The translations under genes were made by a program, and so were the position numbers. The notes under the pieces were generated by a model. That model was not told the DNA's origin, did no database searches, and saw nothing but the letters and a program-made list of their open reading frames with translations. Positions 1 through 9,758 of a stretch of DNA of 64,000 bases are shown here, piece after piece. How positions within the stretch are numbered: the first letter of the stretch is position 1; each line of letters starts with the position of its first letter. The DNA comes from Cohnella lupini. GTDB taxonomy: Bacteria; Bacillota; Bacilli; Paenibacillales; Paenibacillaceae. The stretch covers positions 248,001 to 312,000 of the forward strand of contig NZ_QRDY01000002.1 in the NCBI RefSeq assembly GCF_003386205.1, written 5' to 3'.

Positions 1-47
1 GTAAAGTTAACCTCAACAACAAGAACAAGGAGCTGGGAGGTGGTACG

Positions 48-1556
<1,509 letters not shown>

Positions 1557-1585
1557 GAAAGCCGGCAGAGAATGGAGGAAATCAA

Positions 1586-2581
1586 GTGAAAGAAGCGACG
1601 GTGGTCGTCCAGAAACCGCGGTTCGCGTTCCATGCGGGCCTGCAGCAGCTTCTGGCGTTCGGCAGTTTGATTTTATTGGTCATTGTTTTCTCGATTGCTT
1701 CGAGCAATTTCTTTCATTTTTCGAATATCGTCGGAATATTGCTCTCTACCGCCGTGATCGGCGTGCTTGCGTTGGGATCGACGTTCGTTATCGTAACCGG
1801 AGGAATCGACCTTTCGGTCGGAACGGTCATGACGTTAAGCGCGGTCATGACGGGAGTGTTCATCTCGATGTGGGGGCTGCCGGTTCCGATCGGCATTATC
1901 GGCGGATTATTGACCGGAGCGTTATGCGGATTTCTGTCCGGCTTCACGATTGCCCGGTTAGGGATCCCGCCTTTTATCGCGACGCTCGCCATGATGATGA
2001 TCGCCAAGGGGCTGGCGCTCGTCATCTCCGGTACGAAGCCCATTTATTTTACGGATTACGAAGTGTTCATGGAGATTTCGCTAGGCTCGGTATTGGGCGA
2101 CTTGATTCCGGGCTTCGACATTCCGAACGCCGTGCTTATATTTTTCGTCGTAGCGATCATCGGCAGTATCGTGCTGTCTCGCACGATCATCGGCCGATAC
2201 AACTTCGCGATCGGCAGCAACGAGGAGGCAACCCGCCTCTCCGGGGTTAACGTTCGCAATTGGAAGATCGTCATCTACACGATAACCGGAGTATTTACGG
2301 GAATCGCGGGAGTGCTGATGGCGTCCAGGCTCAACTCGGCGCAGCCTTCGCTTGGTATGGGCTATGAGCTGGAAGCGATCGCGGCCGTCGTTATCGGGGG
2401 TACTTCGCTCAGCGGAGGCAAGGGTACGATCGTGGGCACGGTGATCGGCGCGTTGATCATGAGCGTGCTAACGAACGGACTGCGCATTTTGTCCGTGCCT
2501 CAGGAATGGCAGACGGTCGTCGTCGGTCTGGTTATCCTCCTGGCGGTGTATGGCGACATTTTACGCAGACGTAAGTCTTAA
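1586..2581 (+). CDS. Sugar ABC transporter permease (RbsC type)
   Basis: This 331-residue integral membrane permease of the BPD_transp_2 family (RbsC/XylH/AraH) would form the channel for the sugar carried by the adjacent ATPase and binding protein. Long hydrophobic segments cover most of the protein. The family-typical GGIDLSVG stretch lies near residue 72, and GGTSLSGGKGT lies near residue 272. Translation begins at GTG preceded by AATGGAGG. It sits 29 bp after the ATPase gene and 67 bp before the binding-protein gene, so the three are almost certainly co-transcribed. Confidence 0.94.
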   Translation: MKEATVVVQKPRFAFHAGLQQLLAFGSLILLVIVFSIASSNFFHFSNIVGILLSTAVIGVLALGSTFVIVTGGIDLSVGTVMTLSAVMTGVFISMWGLPVPIGIIGGLLTGALCGFLSGFTIARLGIPPFIATLAMMMIAKGLALVISGTKPIYFTDYEVFMEISLGSVLGDLIPGFDIPNAVLIFFVVAIIGSIVLSRTIIGRYNFAIGSNEEATRLSGVNVRNWKIVIYTITGVFTGIAGVLMASRLNSAQPSLGMGYELEAIAAVVIGGTSLSGGKGTIVGTVIGALIMSVLTNGLRILSVPQEWQTVVVGLVILLAVYGDILRRRKS

Positions 2582-2648
2582 CGACGGTATGGTCTCCTCG
2601 GAGATTATATAGAGCAATTATCTTTTAACTAGAAGGGGATAAACGAAA

Positions 2649-3674
2649 ATGAAAAAAGTGTGGCTCTTGACGGTATTGGCTATCGTAATGGTAATCAGCG
2701 CTTGCGGCTCGAACAAAAACAATGGCAACAATGCTTCGCCTTCCAGCGAGGCGTCTTCTAACGCGGCCGAAAGCCCGAGCGCGTCAACGCCGGCTTCGAC
2801 GGAGAAATTGTACATTCCGATCATTTCCAAAGGCTTTCAGCATCAGTTCTGGCAAGCCGTTAAGATGGGCGCGGAGAAAGCGGCCGCCGAGTTCAACGTC
2901 GAGATCACGTTCGAAGGGCCCGAAACGGAATCCCAAGTAGATAAACAGCTCGAAATGCTTCAAGTGGCTTTGGACAAAAAGCCGAGCGCGATCGGTTTCG
3001 CGGCGCTGGATAGCCAAGCCTCGATTCCGCTCCTCAAGAAAGCGCAAGAAGCCAACATTCCGGTCATCGCGTTCGACTCCGGCGTGGACAGCGACATTCC
3101 GGTCAGCCTGGTTACGACGGATAACGCGTTGGCGGCCGGAATGGCGGCCGACAAAATGGCGGAGCTGATCGGCGGGGAAGGCGAAGTTGCCTTGATCGTG
3201 CATGACCAAACGAGCCAAACGGGCATCGATCGCCGCGACGGCTTCAAAAACCGTATCGAGGAAAAATATCCGAATATCAAAATCGTCGACATTCAATACG
3301 GCGGCGGCGACCACTTGAAATCGACCGACCTTGCGAAAGCCATTATCCAAGCGCACCCTAACCTTAAAGGAATGTTCGGAGCGAACGAAGGCTCCGCAAT
3401 CGGCGTAGTTAATGCGATAACGGAATTGAAAATGGAAGGCAAAGTCACGGTCATCGGTTACGATTCCGGTAAAGCGCAGATGGACGCAATCAAGAGCGGT
3501 CTGATGGCTGGCGCGATATCGCAGAACCCAGTAGGTATCGGCTACGAGACGGTAAAAGCGGCCGTAGCGGCAGTGAAGGGCGAGACGGTAGTGGCCAAAA
3601 TCGATAGCGGCTTCCTCTGGTACGATAAAACGAACATCGACAGCGAAGAGGTGAAAGCCGTACTTTACGAGTAA
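2649..3674 (+). CDS. Sugar-binding lipoprotein (RbsB-like, periplasmic-binding-protein fold)
   Basis: This 341-residue solute-binding lipoprotein captures the sugar outside the membrane and delivers it to the RbsC-like permease. The N-terminus is a lipoprotein signal with lipobox VISAC, followed by a Ser/Thr/Ala-rich linker of about 30 residues. The remainder matches the Peripla_BP_4 family: an opening beta strand, a PSAIGFAALD region, VIAFDSGV (residues about 139-146) and a late VTVIGYDSG strand. The ATG follows AGAAGGGGATAAACG. It is the last gene of the first importer; a terminator-like hairpin follows 32 bp downstream. Ribose, arabinose, galactose or another pentose/hexose are all possible ligands. 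Confidence 0.93.
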   Translation: MKKVWLLTVLAIVMVISACGSNKNNGNNASPSSEASSNAAESPSASTPASTEKLYIPIISKGFQHQFWQAVKMGAEKAAAEFNVEITFEGPETESQVDKQLEMLQVALDKKPSAIGFAALDSQASIPLLKKAQEANIPVIAFDSGVDSDIPVSLVTTDNALAAGMAADKMAELIGGEGEVALIVHDQTSQTGIDRRDGFKNRIEEKYPNIKIVDIQYGGGDHLKSTDLAKAIIQAHPNLKGMFGANEGSAIGVVNAITELKMEGKVTVIGYDSGKAQMDAIKSGLMAGAISQNPVGIGYETVKAAVAAVKGETVVAKIDSGFLWYDKTNIDSEEVKAVLYE

Positions 3675-3706
3675 AAAGCGGTGGAATCGCGCTGTTCATA
3701 AACGGA

Positions 3707-3739
3707 GATGGTCGGGGGCTTAGACTCCCGATCATTTTC
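3707..3739 (+). terminator. Rho-independent terminator of the RbsABC-type operon
   Basis: A 9-bp stem (3708-3716 with 3727-3735, one G-U pair) and a 10-nt loop are followed by TTTTC. It lies between the binding-protein gene and the GH95-like gene, separating the importer from the secreted enzyme. Confidence 0.7.
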
Positions 3740-3748
3740 GAAATGAAA

Positions 3749-3764
3749 ATGAAAGCGCTACCGT
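3749..3764 (+). promoter_or_regulatory. cre-like CcpA site upstream of the GH95-like gene
   Basis: ATGAAAGCGCTACCGT matches WTGNNARCGNWWWCAW at 14 of 16 positions. It lies after the terminator and 31 bp before the start codon of the secreted enzyme gene, a suitable position for catabolite repression. Confidence 0.5.
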
Positions 3765-3794
3765 TAATTGAATATAAAAACGGAGGGATAGTTA

Positions 3795-6700
3795 ATGAGA
3801 TACGTTGGGAAAAGGCTGAGGATGGGTTTGGCACTATTGGTTGCGATATCGGCTTTGCTAGGGATGATGGGAACGGCATCGGCCAGCACGACGAGTCATT
3901 CTTTTAATTCCGGCACGGGTGCCCTGAACGTGGATTATGCCGGTTATATTTCCAAGCATGATCTCGTCTTCAATGCACCGGTAACGAATCCTAAAAGCGG
4001 AGCGACGGTCGGAAACGGCCGGGTAGGCGCGCAAGTATGGAACACTTCCGGCGGACTCACGATGCAAGTGTCCGGAGTGGATGCCTCGCAGCAAGGGTGG
4101 GCATCGCAGGGCTTAGCTAATCTGTATACGTCCCCGGGTTTGGACTCGGGTTACTCGACCTACCAGCAGAGGCTTTCCCTCCATGACGGAATCGTCACGA
4201 CCAAGTACGATAACAACCGCACGGTTACCATCATGGGATCGCCGAACTCCGAGGTCATCGGAATCCACGTGGAAGACAGCCGCATGGGGTTGTCTAACGT
4301 CTCGCTCGATCTGAGCTTATGGGATGTCAGCAATCTAGCGAACGGAGGCGACGTGCCCGATCTTAATACTTGGCGGACGGTGACCACCTTCGTCGATCCG
4401 ACCGTGGTCGGCCTGAGCAGAGGACAGACCGACGCGAATAAGTTCGGGTATACGTTGGCGGCGACGGTCGAAGGAGCAAGCTTCACGACCCAGTCGGTCA
4501 ACGGCAACAAAGTCAGGTTAAATATTACGCCGACCTCGAGCTACACGATCTGGATCGCGGCCGCAAGCAGACTTAATGCCCCGGGTAACGACTCGGTCAA
4601 CCAAGCCAAATCGGCGCTCAACGGTGTGAAAAGCACTGGATACGCTACGACGTTGAACAACTATAAGAACTGGTGGCACAACTTCTGGAGTAAATCCTTC
4701 GTTCAATATTCCAATTCTTCGGGAGATGCGGATTATTTGGAAAGCTTTTACTATCTGAGCACTTACATGATCGCGGCTGGCGGTTACGGCAACTATCCGA
4801 ACCACTTCATTAACGGAGTGTTCAGCGGCGTGAACGACGCCGATAGCGGTAAATGGAGTCATGCTTACTGGTACTGGAACCAACGGGACGTGTACCATTC
4901 GTTCCTTGCTTCGAACCACGCGGATATGGTCCAAATTTTCAACAACCTGTACAGTCGTAATTTTAACGCGCTTAAGTCGTACACGATGACCCGGTACGGG
5001 ATCGACGGAATCTGGGTTCCGGAGACGATGGGCTGGGACGGCAACGCCAGGCATACGGTCGGAAGCGACTATACGCAAGATACGCTCTCCACCGCGGCGG
5101 AAGCGGCGCTCAACATGTACGCGCAGTATAAGTACACCAACGACTCGGCGTATTTGAGCAATACCGCTTATCCTTTCATGAAGGAAGCAGCCAAGTTCTA
5201 TGCCGCCAAGCTGTCGTTCAATAGCGCCACGGGCAAGTATTACATGGCTTCCTCCAACGTCCATGAACAATATTGGGACGTGCAGAATGCGATTACCGAT
5301 CTGGCGGTGGTAAGGGCTTTGTTTCCGGTGACGATTCAAACGAGTCAAGCGCTCGGACTGGACGCTACTCTGCGCACGCAGTGGCAGAACGTGCTGAATA
5401 ACTTGGTGGCTTACCCGGTCGATCCGAACGACGCGAACAAATATTATCCGCATACTCCGCCCTTATCGCAAAACCGCAATAACGAGAACCCGATCCTCGA
5501 GCTGGCGTGGCCGTACAGCGTTTCCGGGATCGGGTCCGCGGACCAGCAGAAGCTGATCAACAACTACAATAGCCGGCCGTTCCCGTACGGCTCGAACAAC
5601 GTGTGGGATCCGGCGCCGATTCAAGCGGCAAGGCTCGGGCTTGGCGACGAAGCTTACTCGGGCATGAAAACGATGCTCCAGAAGTATCAGGACTACCCGA
5701 ACGGGCGCACGACGAATACGAACGGAGAATTCGAGTATATCGGCGTGCACTTGATCGCGATGAACGAATCGCTTATGCAGAGCTATAACGATAAGATCAG
5801 GGTGTTCCCGGCTCTGCCGAACGACGCCACGATGAACGCCAAGTTCACGCTGCTCGCCAGCGGCGGCTTCCTCGTCAGCTCGGAGAAGGAAGGCAACGAA
5901 ATTAAGTACGTCGGGCTCAGAAGCTTGTACGGGAACAACGCAACCGTCGTTAATCCTTGGGGAACGCAGCAATTACAGGTGAGAAGAATGTCGGACAACG
6001 CGATCGTTCTTACGTCTTCGAGCAGCGAGCTTAGCTTCGCCACGTCCGCCAATACGTCTTACTTCGTGGAGCGGACGGCCAAACCGCTCGGCAGCTATAC
6101 CTATCAAGCGCTGACGGGGACCGCGAACAATTCGGTGAAGACGGCGACCTTTAACGGGGTGCCGAAAGCATTGGGCAGCGCGGCTCCGTACACCGGCGCG
6201 ATGCCGACCTTCTATCCGAACAGCGGCTTCGGAGGAACGGGAGTTTCCTTGCCGCCGGGAAGCTACAGTATCTCCCAGATGCAAGCGGCAGGCATTGCTA
6301 ACGATTCCATCTCTTCGATTAAAGTACCTTCGGGAATGACTGTCGTCGCTTACGGCGACGGAGCGTTCGACGGGCCTTCGTGGACGTTTACCGCCGATAA
6401 CAATAACCTTGGTGCAAGCGGAAACGATAACGCCATATCTTCGTTCATCATTTCGGGTAGCGGCGGAGGTGGCGGGCCGGTCGGCGGAGCTCCGATCGGA
6501 CAGACGATCGCCTTCAAGGCGACGGTGAACGGCCTATTCGTCACGGCGGAAAATGCCGGCGCCGAGCCGTTGATCGCCAATCGGCCGACGGCGGGCGGCT
6601 GGGAGCAATTCACGGTCGTCGACGCCGGAGGCGGAACGATCGCGTTAAGGGCGCAGATCAATAACAAGTACGTTACGGCGACGAGCTCCGGTACTTCCAA

Positions 6701-6884
6701 TCTTGTCGCGCAGGCGACTACGATCGGAGATTGGGAGAAGTTCCGGTGGATCGACAACGGGGACGGAACATTCTCGTTGCAAGCGGCCATGAACAACCAG
6801 TACGTTTGCGCGGAAGCCGCCGGCGTCGATCCTTTGATCGCGAACCGCCCTTCCATCGGGCCGTGGGAGAAATTCCAGCGGTAG
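3795..6884 (+). CDS. Secreted GH95-like (alpha/alpha)6 glycoside hydrolase with beta/gamma-crystallin and fascin-like domains
   Basis: This 1029-residue exported protein has a signal peptide ending near residue 30 (ASA-ST). The N-terminal beta-sandwich contains VGNGRVGAQVW, like the GNGRLGAMV motif of GH95. A helical catalytic region with many Trp/Tyr residues follows to about residue 690; the Glu in SNVHEQYWD is the candidate acid, by analogy to GH95. Residues about 804-888 form a beta/gamma-crystallin domain with two calcium-binding signatures, NDSISS (836-841) and DNAISS (878-883). A Gly-rich linker leads to a fascin/CBM13-like beta-trefoil (about 902-1029) with repeated NNKYVTA-type strands. 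It probably cleaves fucosyl, galactosyl or arabinosyl linkages outside the cell. Family assignment to GH95 is tentative. Confidence 0.75.
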   Translation: MRYVGKRLRMGLALLVAISALLGMMGTASASTTSHSFNSGTGALNVDYAGYISKHDLVFNAPVTNPKSGATVGNGRVGAQVWNTSGGLTMQVSGVDASQQGWASQGLANLYTSPGLDSGYSTYQQRLSLHDGIVTTKYDNNRTVTIMGSPNSEVIGIHVEDSRMGLSNVSLDLSLWDVSNLANGGDVPDLNTWRTVTTFVDPTVVGLSRGQTDANKFGYTLAATVEGASFTTQSVNGNKVRLNITPTSSYTIWIAAASRLNAPGNDSVNQAKSALNGVKSTGYATTLNNYKNWWHNFWSKSFVQYSNSSGDADYLESFYYLSTYMIAAGGYGNYPNHFINGVFSGVNDADSGKWSHAYWYWNQRDVYHSFLASNHADMVQIFNNLYSRNFNALKSYTMTRYGIDGIWVPETMGWDGNARHTVGSDYTQDTLSTAAEAALNMYAQYKYTNDSAYLSNTAYPFMKEAAKFYAAKLSFNSATGKYYMASSNVHEQYWDVQNAITDLAVVRALFPVTIQTSQALGLDATLRTQWQNVLNNLVAYPVDPNDANKYYPHTPPLSQNRNNENPILELAWPYSVSGIGSADQQKLINNYNSRPFPYGSNNVWDPAPIQAARLGLGDEAYSGMKTMLQKYQDYPNGRTTNTNGEFEYIGVHLIAMNESLMQSYNDKIRVFPALPNDATMNAKFTLLASGGFLVSSEKEGNEIKYVGLRSLYGNNATVVNPWGTQQLQVRRMSDNAIVLTSSSSELSFATSANTSYFVERTAKPLGSYTYQALTGTANNSVKTATFNGVPKALGSAAPYTGAMPTFYPNSGFGGTGVSLPPGSYSISQMQAAGIANDSISSIKVPSGMTVVAYGDGAFDGPSWTFTADNNNLGASGNDNAISSFIISGSGGGGGPVGGAPIGQTIAFKATVNGLFVTAENAGAEPLIANRPTAGGWEQFTVVDAGGGTIALRAQINNKYVTATSSGTSNLVAQATTIGDWEKFRWIDNGDGTFSLQAAMNNQYVCAEAAGVDPLIANRPSIGPWEKFQR

Positions 6885-6936
6885 GAGATCGATGTTTTAG
6901 CTAGGATAGAGTAGTTGAAAATCGATACCGTACTCA

Positions 6937-6969
6937 TTGAACCCGTTGCTTACTAGGCAACGGGTTCAA
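6937..6969 (+). terminator. Inverted repeat after the GH95-like gene, probable terminator
   Basis: A perfect 13-bp stem with a 7-nt loop lies 53 bp after the enzyme stop codon. The T-tract is weak, so it may be an imperfect terminator or an mRNA 3'-end stabiliser. It ends 46 bp before the next gene. Confidence 0.6.
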
Positions 6970-7015
6970 TGTTATGATGATAGGAAGATGACTAGAAAGC
7001 GGGGATGACGGAAGC

Positions 7016-7933
7016 ATGTTAAGGACGGTTACCGGATTCATCGATGAGCAAACGGCGGGGAGAATTCTAGAGCATGAGCACGTTATGGTAGGATTCGTCG
7101 AGGATGCCAAATTGACGCCTGCCGATTACGATTCGGACGAAGTGGTCGGAATGATCGGGCCTTATATGCTCCGGCTTAAGGAAGCCGGCTGCTCCACGTT
7201 CGTGGATTGCGCCCCGGAATATTTGGGACGTGATCCCTATCTGCTCAAGAGTCTGTCGCTTCAAACCGGCATGCAAATTATTACGAATACCGGATATTAC
7301 AAGAAGCCATACTTGCCTTCCTTCGTCCATCTCGAGGACGAGCGCGAGCTTGCCCGTCGTTGGATTCGCGAAGCTTCGCACGGTATAGGAGACAGCGGCG
7401 TATATCCGGGTTTTATCAAAATCGCGCTTAACGACGGCAAGGCTATAGATGACGTACAGCAGAAAATACTCCGGGCGGCCATACGCACGTCCCTGGAAAC
7501 CGGACTCACGATACAATGCCACACGATCGGCGACGACGTCGCAGCGCACGCCGACCGGATCATGGAAGAGGTTAGTTTCGACCGGGAACGTTTTATTTGG
7601 GTTCATGCCCAATCGTCGATCGATAAGACGATCCTTCAAAGGCTTGCTGCCAAAGGGATGTGGATATCCATCGATTCCATTCTGCCGGGTACCTACGACG
7701 AGCACGTTAACCTGCTGAAAGAATTGGTCGAATTAGGCATCTCCGACCGTATTCTTCTATCGCAGGATACGGGATGGTACAACGTTGGCCAGGAGCGGGG
7801 CGGGAAATTGAATCCCTATCATTTGCTGTTTACTGATTTTTTCCCATATGCGCAACAACGAGGTTTGGATTCGGGTTGGCTGGAGGCTTGCGTTACTCGT
7901 CATGCTTTCCAGGCCATGAGCGTTAGAAAGTAA
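7016..7933 (+). CDS. Phosphotriesterase-family metal-dependent hydrolase (probable lactonase)
   Basis: This 305-residue cytoplasmic TIM-barrel protein belongs to the phosphotriesterase (PTE/PLL) branch of the amidohydrolases. Visible metal ligands are HxH at H20/H22 (EHEHV), a candidate carboxylated Lys in GFIKIAL, His in QCHT, His in WVHAQ and Asp in LSQDTGW. Relatives hydrolyse sugar or homoserine lactones; true phosphotriesterases are rarer. The ATG follows GCGGGGA. It is a single-gene unit between an upstream hairpin and a strong downstream terminator. Given the setting, opening a sugar lactone in an oxidative sugar pathway is a reasonable role, but this is inferred from context only. Confidence 0.85.
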   Translation: MLRTVTGFIDEQTAGRILEHEHVMVGFVEDAKLTPADYDSDEVVGMIGPYMLRLKEAGCSTFVDCAPEYLGRDPYLLKSLSLQTGMQIITNTGYYKKPYLPSFVHLEDERELARRWIREASHGIGDSGVYPGFIKIALNDGKAIDDVQQKILRAAIRTSLETGLTIQCHTIGDDVAAHADRIMEEVSFDRERFIWVHAQSSIDKTILQRLAAKGMWISIDSILPGTYDEHVNLLKELVELGISDRILLSQDTGWYNVGQERGGKLNPYHLLFTDFFPYAQQRGLDSGWLEACVTRHAFQAMSVRK

Positions 7934-7947
7934 TAATAGCGAGCGGG

Positions 7948-7987
7948 GCCTTTGCGTATCGGATTTTGGTGCGCGGAGGCTTTTTTT
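7948..7987 (+). terminator. Rho-independent terminator after the phosphotriesterase-family gene
   Basis: A 9-bp stem (7948-7956 with 7972-7980, two G-U pairs) is followed by seven T residues. It starts 15 bp after the stop codon. Confidence 0.8.
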
Positions 7988-8016
7988 GCCTATCCGGCGA
8001 GGCCGGTCGCGCACCA
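7967..8016. repeat. Perfect 9-bp inverted repeat enclosing internal hairpins
   Basis: TGGTGCGCG (7967-7975) is mirrored by CGCGCACCA (8008-8016) around 32 bp that hold smaller complementary tracts (GGC/GCC and CCGG/CCGG). It overlaps the terminator and lies just before the 51-bp tandem array. The RNA could switch between this fold and the terminator fold, or the repeat may simply border the array. Confidence 0.5.
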
Positions 8017-8073
8017 TGACGGAGCGATATGCGATTAGTCCTCCTTCGCAGGAGCGCTGATCGCGCCGATAAA

Positions 8074-8560
8074 GGCTGGTCGGAGGAACAATCGGCAGAA
8101 TAGCCGTTTCTGGTGCGGTTAATTGGGTGGTGGGAGGAACAATCGGCGGAATAGCCGTTTCTGGCGCGGGTATTTGGTTGGTGGGAGGAACAATCGGGGG
8201 AATAGCCGTTTCTGGCGCGGGTATTTGGTTGGTGGGAGGAACAATCGGGGGAATAGCCGTTTCTGGCGCGGGTATTTGGTTGGTGGGAGGAACAATCGGC
8301 AGAATAGCCGTTTCTGGCGCGGTTATATGGATGGTGGGAGGAACAATCGGCGGAAAAGCCGTTTCTGGCGCGGGTATTTGGTTGGTGGGAGGAACAATCG
8401 GCAGAATAGCCGTTTCTGGCGCGGGTATTTGGTTGGTGGGAGGAACAATCGGCGGAATAGCCGTTTCTGGCGCGGTTAATTGGTTGGTTGGAGGAACAAT
8501 CTGCGGAATAGCCGTTCCTGGTGCGGTTATTAGGCTGGTCGGAGGAGATCCTTCGTCGCC
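8074..8560. repeat. 51-bp tandem repeat array (nine units plus a partial tenth)
   Basis: The element GGAGGAAC recurs at 8082, 8133, 8184, 8235, 8286, 8337, 8388, 8439 and 8490, and GGAGGA recurs at 8541. This is an exact 51-bp period without spacers. Inner units are nearly identical, and both terminal units are degenerate. Each unit carries a short CGGC...GCCG hairpin. Because 51 is divisible by 3 and the unit lacks stops in two plus frames and two minus frames, long artificial reading frames with 17-residue repeats arise on both strands. None has a convincing ATG plus ribosome site. Together with the terminator and inverted repeat, this accounts for most of the 662-bp stretch between the hydrolase and the AraC gene. 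Confidence 0.95.
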
Positions 8561-8577
8561 CCCCCATCGCGCACCCC

Positions 8578-8598
8578 TAACGGCACGGCGTGCCGTTA
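8578..8598. terminator. Hairpin overlapping the stop codon of the minus-strand AraC gene
   Basis: A perfect 9-bp stem with a 3-nt loop spans the TAA stop of the AraC gene. There is no T-run on either strand, so it is a candidate transcript 3'-end structure rather than a classic terminator. Confidence 0.45.
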
Positions 8599-9474
8599 AC
8601 CCCTACCGAACCGCAGCTTTCGGTAATTTTTCGGCACCATGCCTTTGGATTCGCGGAATACGCGGGAGAACGTTTGATAGGAGCCGTAGCCGACTTCGAG
8701 CGCGATTTCCGAGACGCTCATTTTCGTGGATGCGAGCAGGCTGCAGGCATGCCGAATCCGCAAGTCGTGCAAGAAATGGAGGAAGTTCTGGCCGGTTGTT
8801 TCCTTGATGACCTCGCTGATTCGCGAGAGACTCATGGAGAAGCGCGTGGCCAGCCCGGACAAGGTGATGTCTTCTTGATAATTTCGATGGATGTAGTAGA
8901 TAATCGGCCATACGGAAGAGCTTTTATGATTGGAGCCGGTCGGAGGAGTCGATTCGACATCGGATAGACTTTCCTTTCCTCTGGCTCTATCGAAAGCGAT
9001 TAATATTTCCTTAAGCCGAATTTGCAGCATCGTATGTTTCCAAGGCTCGTTTCCCGAGTACTCCTGATGCAGGTTTTCGATCAACCTTCTCATATCGTCG
9101 CGATTTTCTCCGTCGAATTGGAAGTATGGCGTCGCGTCGCTTCGGTCGATCAAGCCCAGCAACGTCTCGCGTTGTCCGGCTTCCATCAGCAAGTCCATGC
9201 TGAACATACAGTTGAACAGCACGAGGGTACTGTCCGGAGCCGTGAAAATCTCATGGATCTGATAGGGCAGCACGAAGGTGAACGTTCCCGGCATCATATC
9301 ATGCTTCGCATCGTTGACGGATTCGGCTCCCGAGCCTTCCATCACGTAAGAGAATTCTAGGAAGTCGTGGCGATGCGGCCGGAATCCATGCGGAATTCGG
9401 TGCAAGCCGATATGAAGCGGACTGGAGCTGTTCATGTTCGGATACGACTTCAAATAGTCCGGAAAATAGGTCAT
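8596..9474 (-). CDS. AraC-family transcriptional regulator (cupin sensor domain)
   Basis: This regulator of about 292 residues has an N-terminal cupin-type sensor: HRHDFLEFSYVMEGSG, then a PGTFTFVLPYQIHE strand. Two helix-turn-helix motifs form the C-terminal AraC domain (DITLSGLATRFSMSLSRISE and MSVSEIALEVGYGSYQTFSR). The start at 9474 is chosen because AAGGAG lies 11 bp upstream; an ATG at 9507 is in frame but lacks a ribosome site. It is divergent from the sugar isomerase gene at 9759. The shared 284-bp intergenic region holds the 19-bp direct-repeat array, a natural candidate operator. The ligand is unknown but presumably a sugar from this locus. Confidence 0.9.
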   Translation of the reverse strand: MTYFPDYLKSYPNMNSSSPLHIGLHRIPHGFRPHRHDFLEFSYVMEGSGAESVNDAKHDMMPGTFTFVLPYQIHEIFTAPDSTLVLFNCMFSMDLLMEAGQRETLLGLIDRSDATPYFQFDGENRDDMRRLIENLHQEYSGNEPWKHTMLQIRLKEILIAFDRARGKESLSDVESTPPTGSNHKSSSVWPIIYYIHRNYQEDITLSGLATRFSMSLSRISEVIKETTGQNFLHFLHDLRIRHACSLLASTKMSVSEIALEVGYGSYQTFSRVFRESKGMVPKNYRKLRFGRG

Positions 9475-9578
9475 CGAGGGGGATGCTCCTTCGAAAAGAT
9501 GGGACATTTATCGAAAATCTAGCACGTAATCCCTTTCGGACTATCTTAACATAAGAAACGCGAAGGACAATTCGATAT

Positions 9579-9721
9579 GCGTATGTTCACTATGTGGTTT
9601 TCATTATGCGTATGTTCACTATGTTTGCGTATGTTCACTATGTTTGCGTATGTTCACTATGTTTGCGTATGTTCACTATGTTTGCGTATGTTCACTATGT
9701 TTGCGTATGTTAACTAAGAGG
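9579..9721. repeat. 19-bp direct-repeat array in a divergent promoter region
   Basis: A unit of the form GCGTATGTTCACTATGTTT recurs at 9608, 9627, 9646, 9665 and 9684, with a mutated sixth copy at 9703 and a separate copy at 9579. The spacing is exactly 19 bp for six copies. The array occupies the gap between the AraC gene and the sugar isomerase gene. AraC proteins often bind direct repeats spaced by about two helical turns, so an operator cluster is plausible. A slippage-expanded minisatellite is the alternative. Confidence 0.93.
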
Positions 9722-9758
9722 TTGTTAATTCATGGACCAAGGAACGGGAGGAATGATG

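Noticed and set aside
1..47. End of an upstream gene at the window edge
   Set aside because: Two frames are open to the edge, but the piece is too short to identify and contains the ribosome site of the ATPase gene.
4518..5453. 311-codon minus-strand frame inside the GH95-like gene
   Set aside because: It is antisense to a well-supported enzyme gene and its product is Arg/Val/His-rich with no recognisable fold, typical of shadow frames in GC-rich DNA.
7923..8567. 214-codon minus-strand reading frame with 17-residue repeats (ARNGYSADCSSHQPNT type)
   Set aside because: It follows directly from a stop-free 51-bp tandem unit, has only a weak upstream site, and runs through a terminator and inverted repeat. 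Competing repeat frames exist on the plus strand.
8127..8807. Plus-strand repeat frame (GGTIGGIAVSGAGIWLV type) extending into the AraC gene
   Set aside because: It starts at GTG inside the array, and its second half is antisense to a clear AraC gene. Another plus frame is equally open, so there is no sign of coding selection.
8074..9721. CRISPR array
   Set aside because: Both repeat sets are contiguous with no unique spacers, and no cas genes are present.
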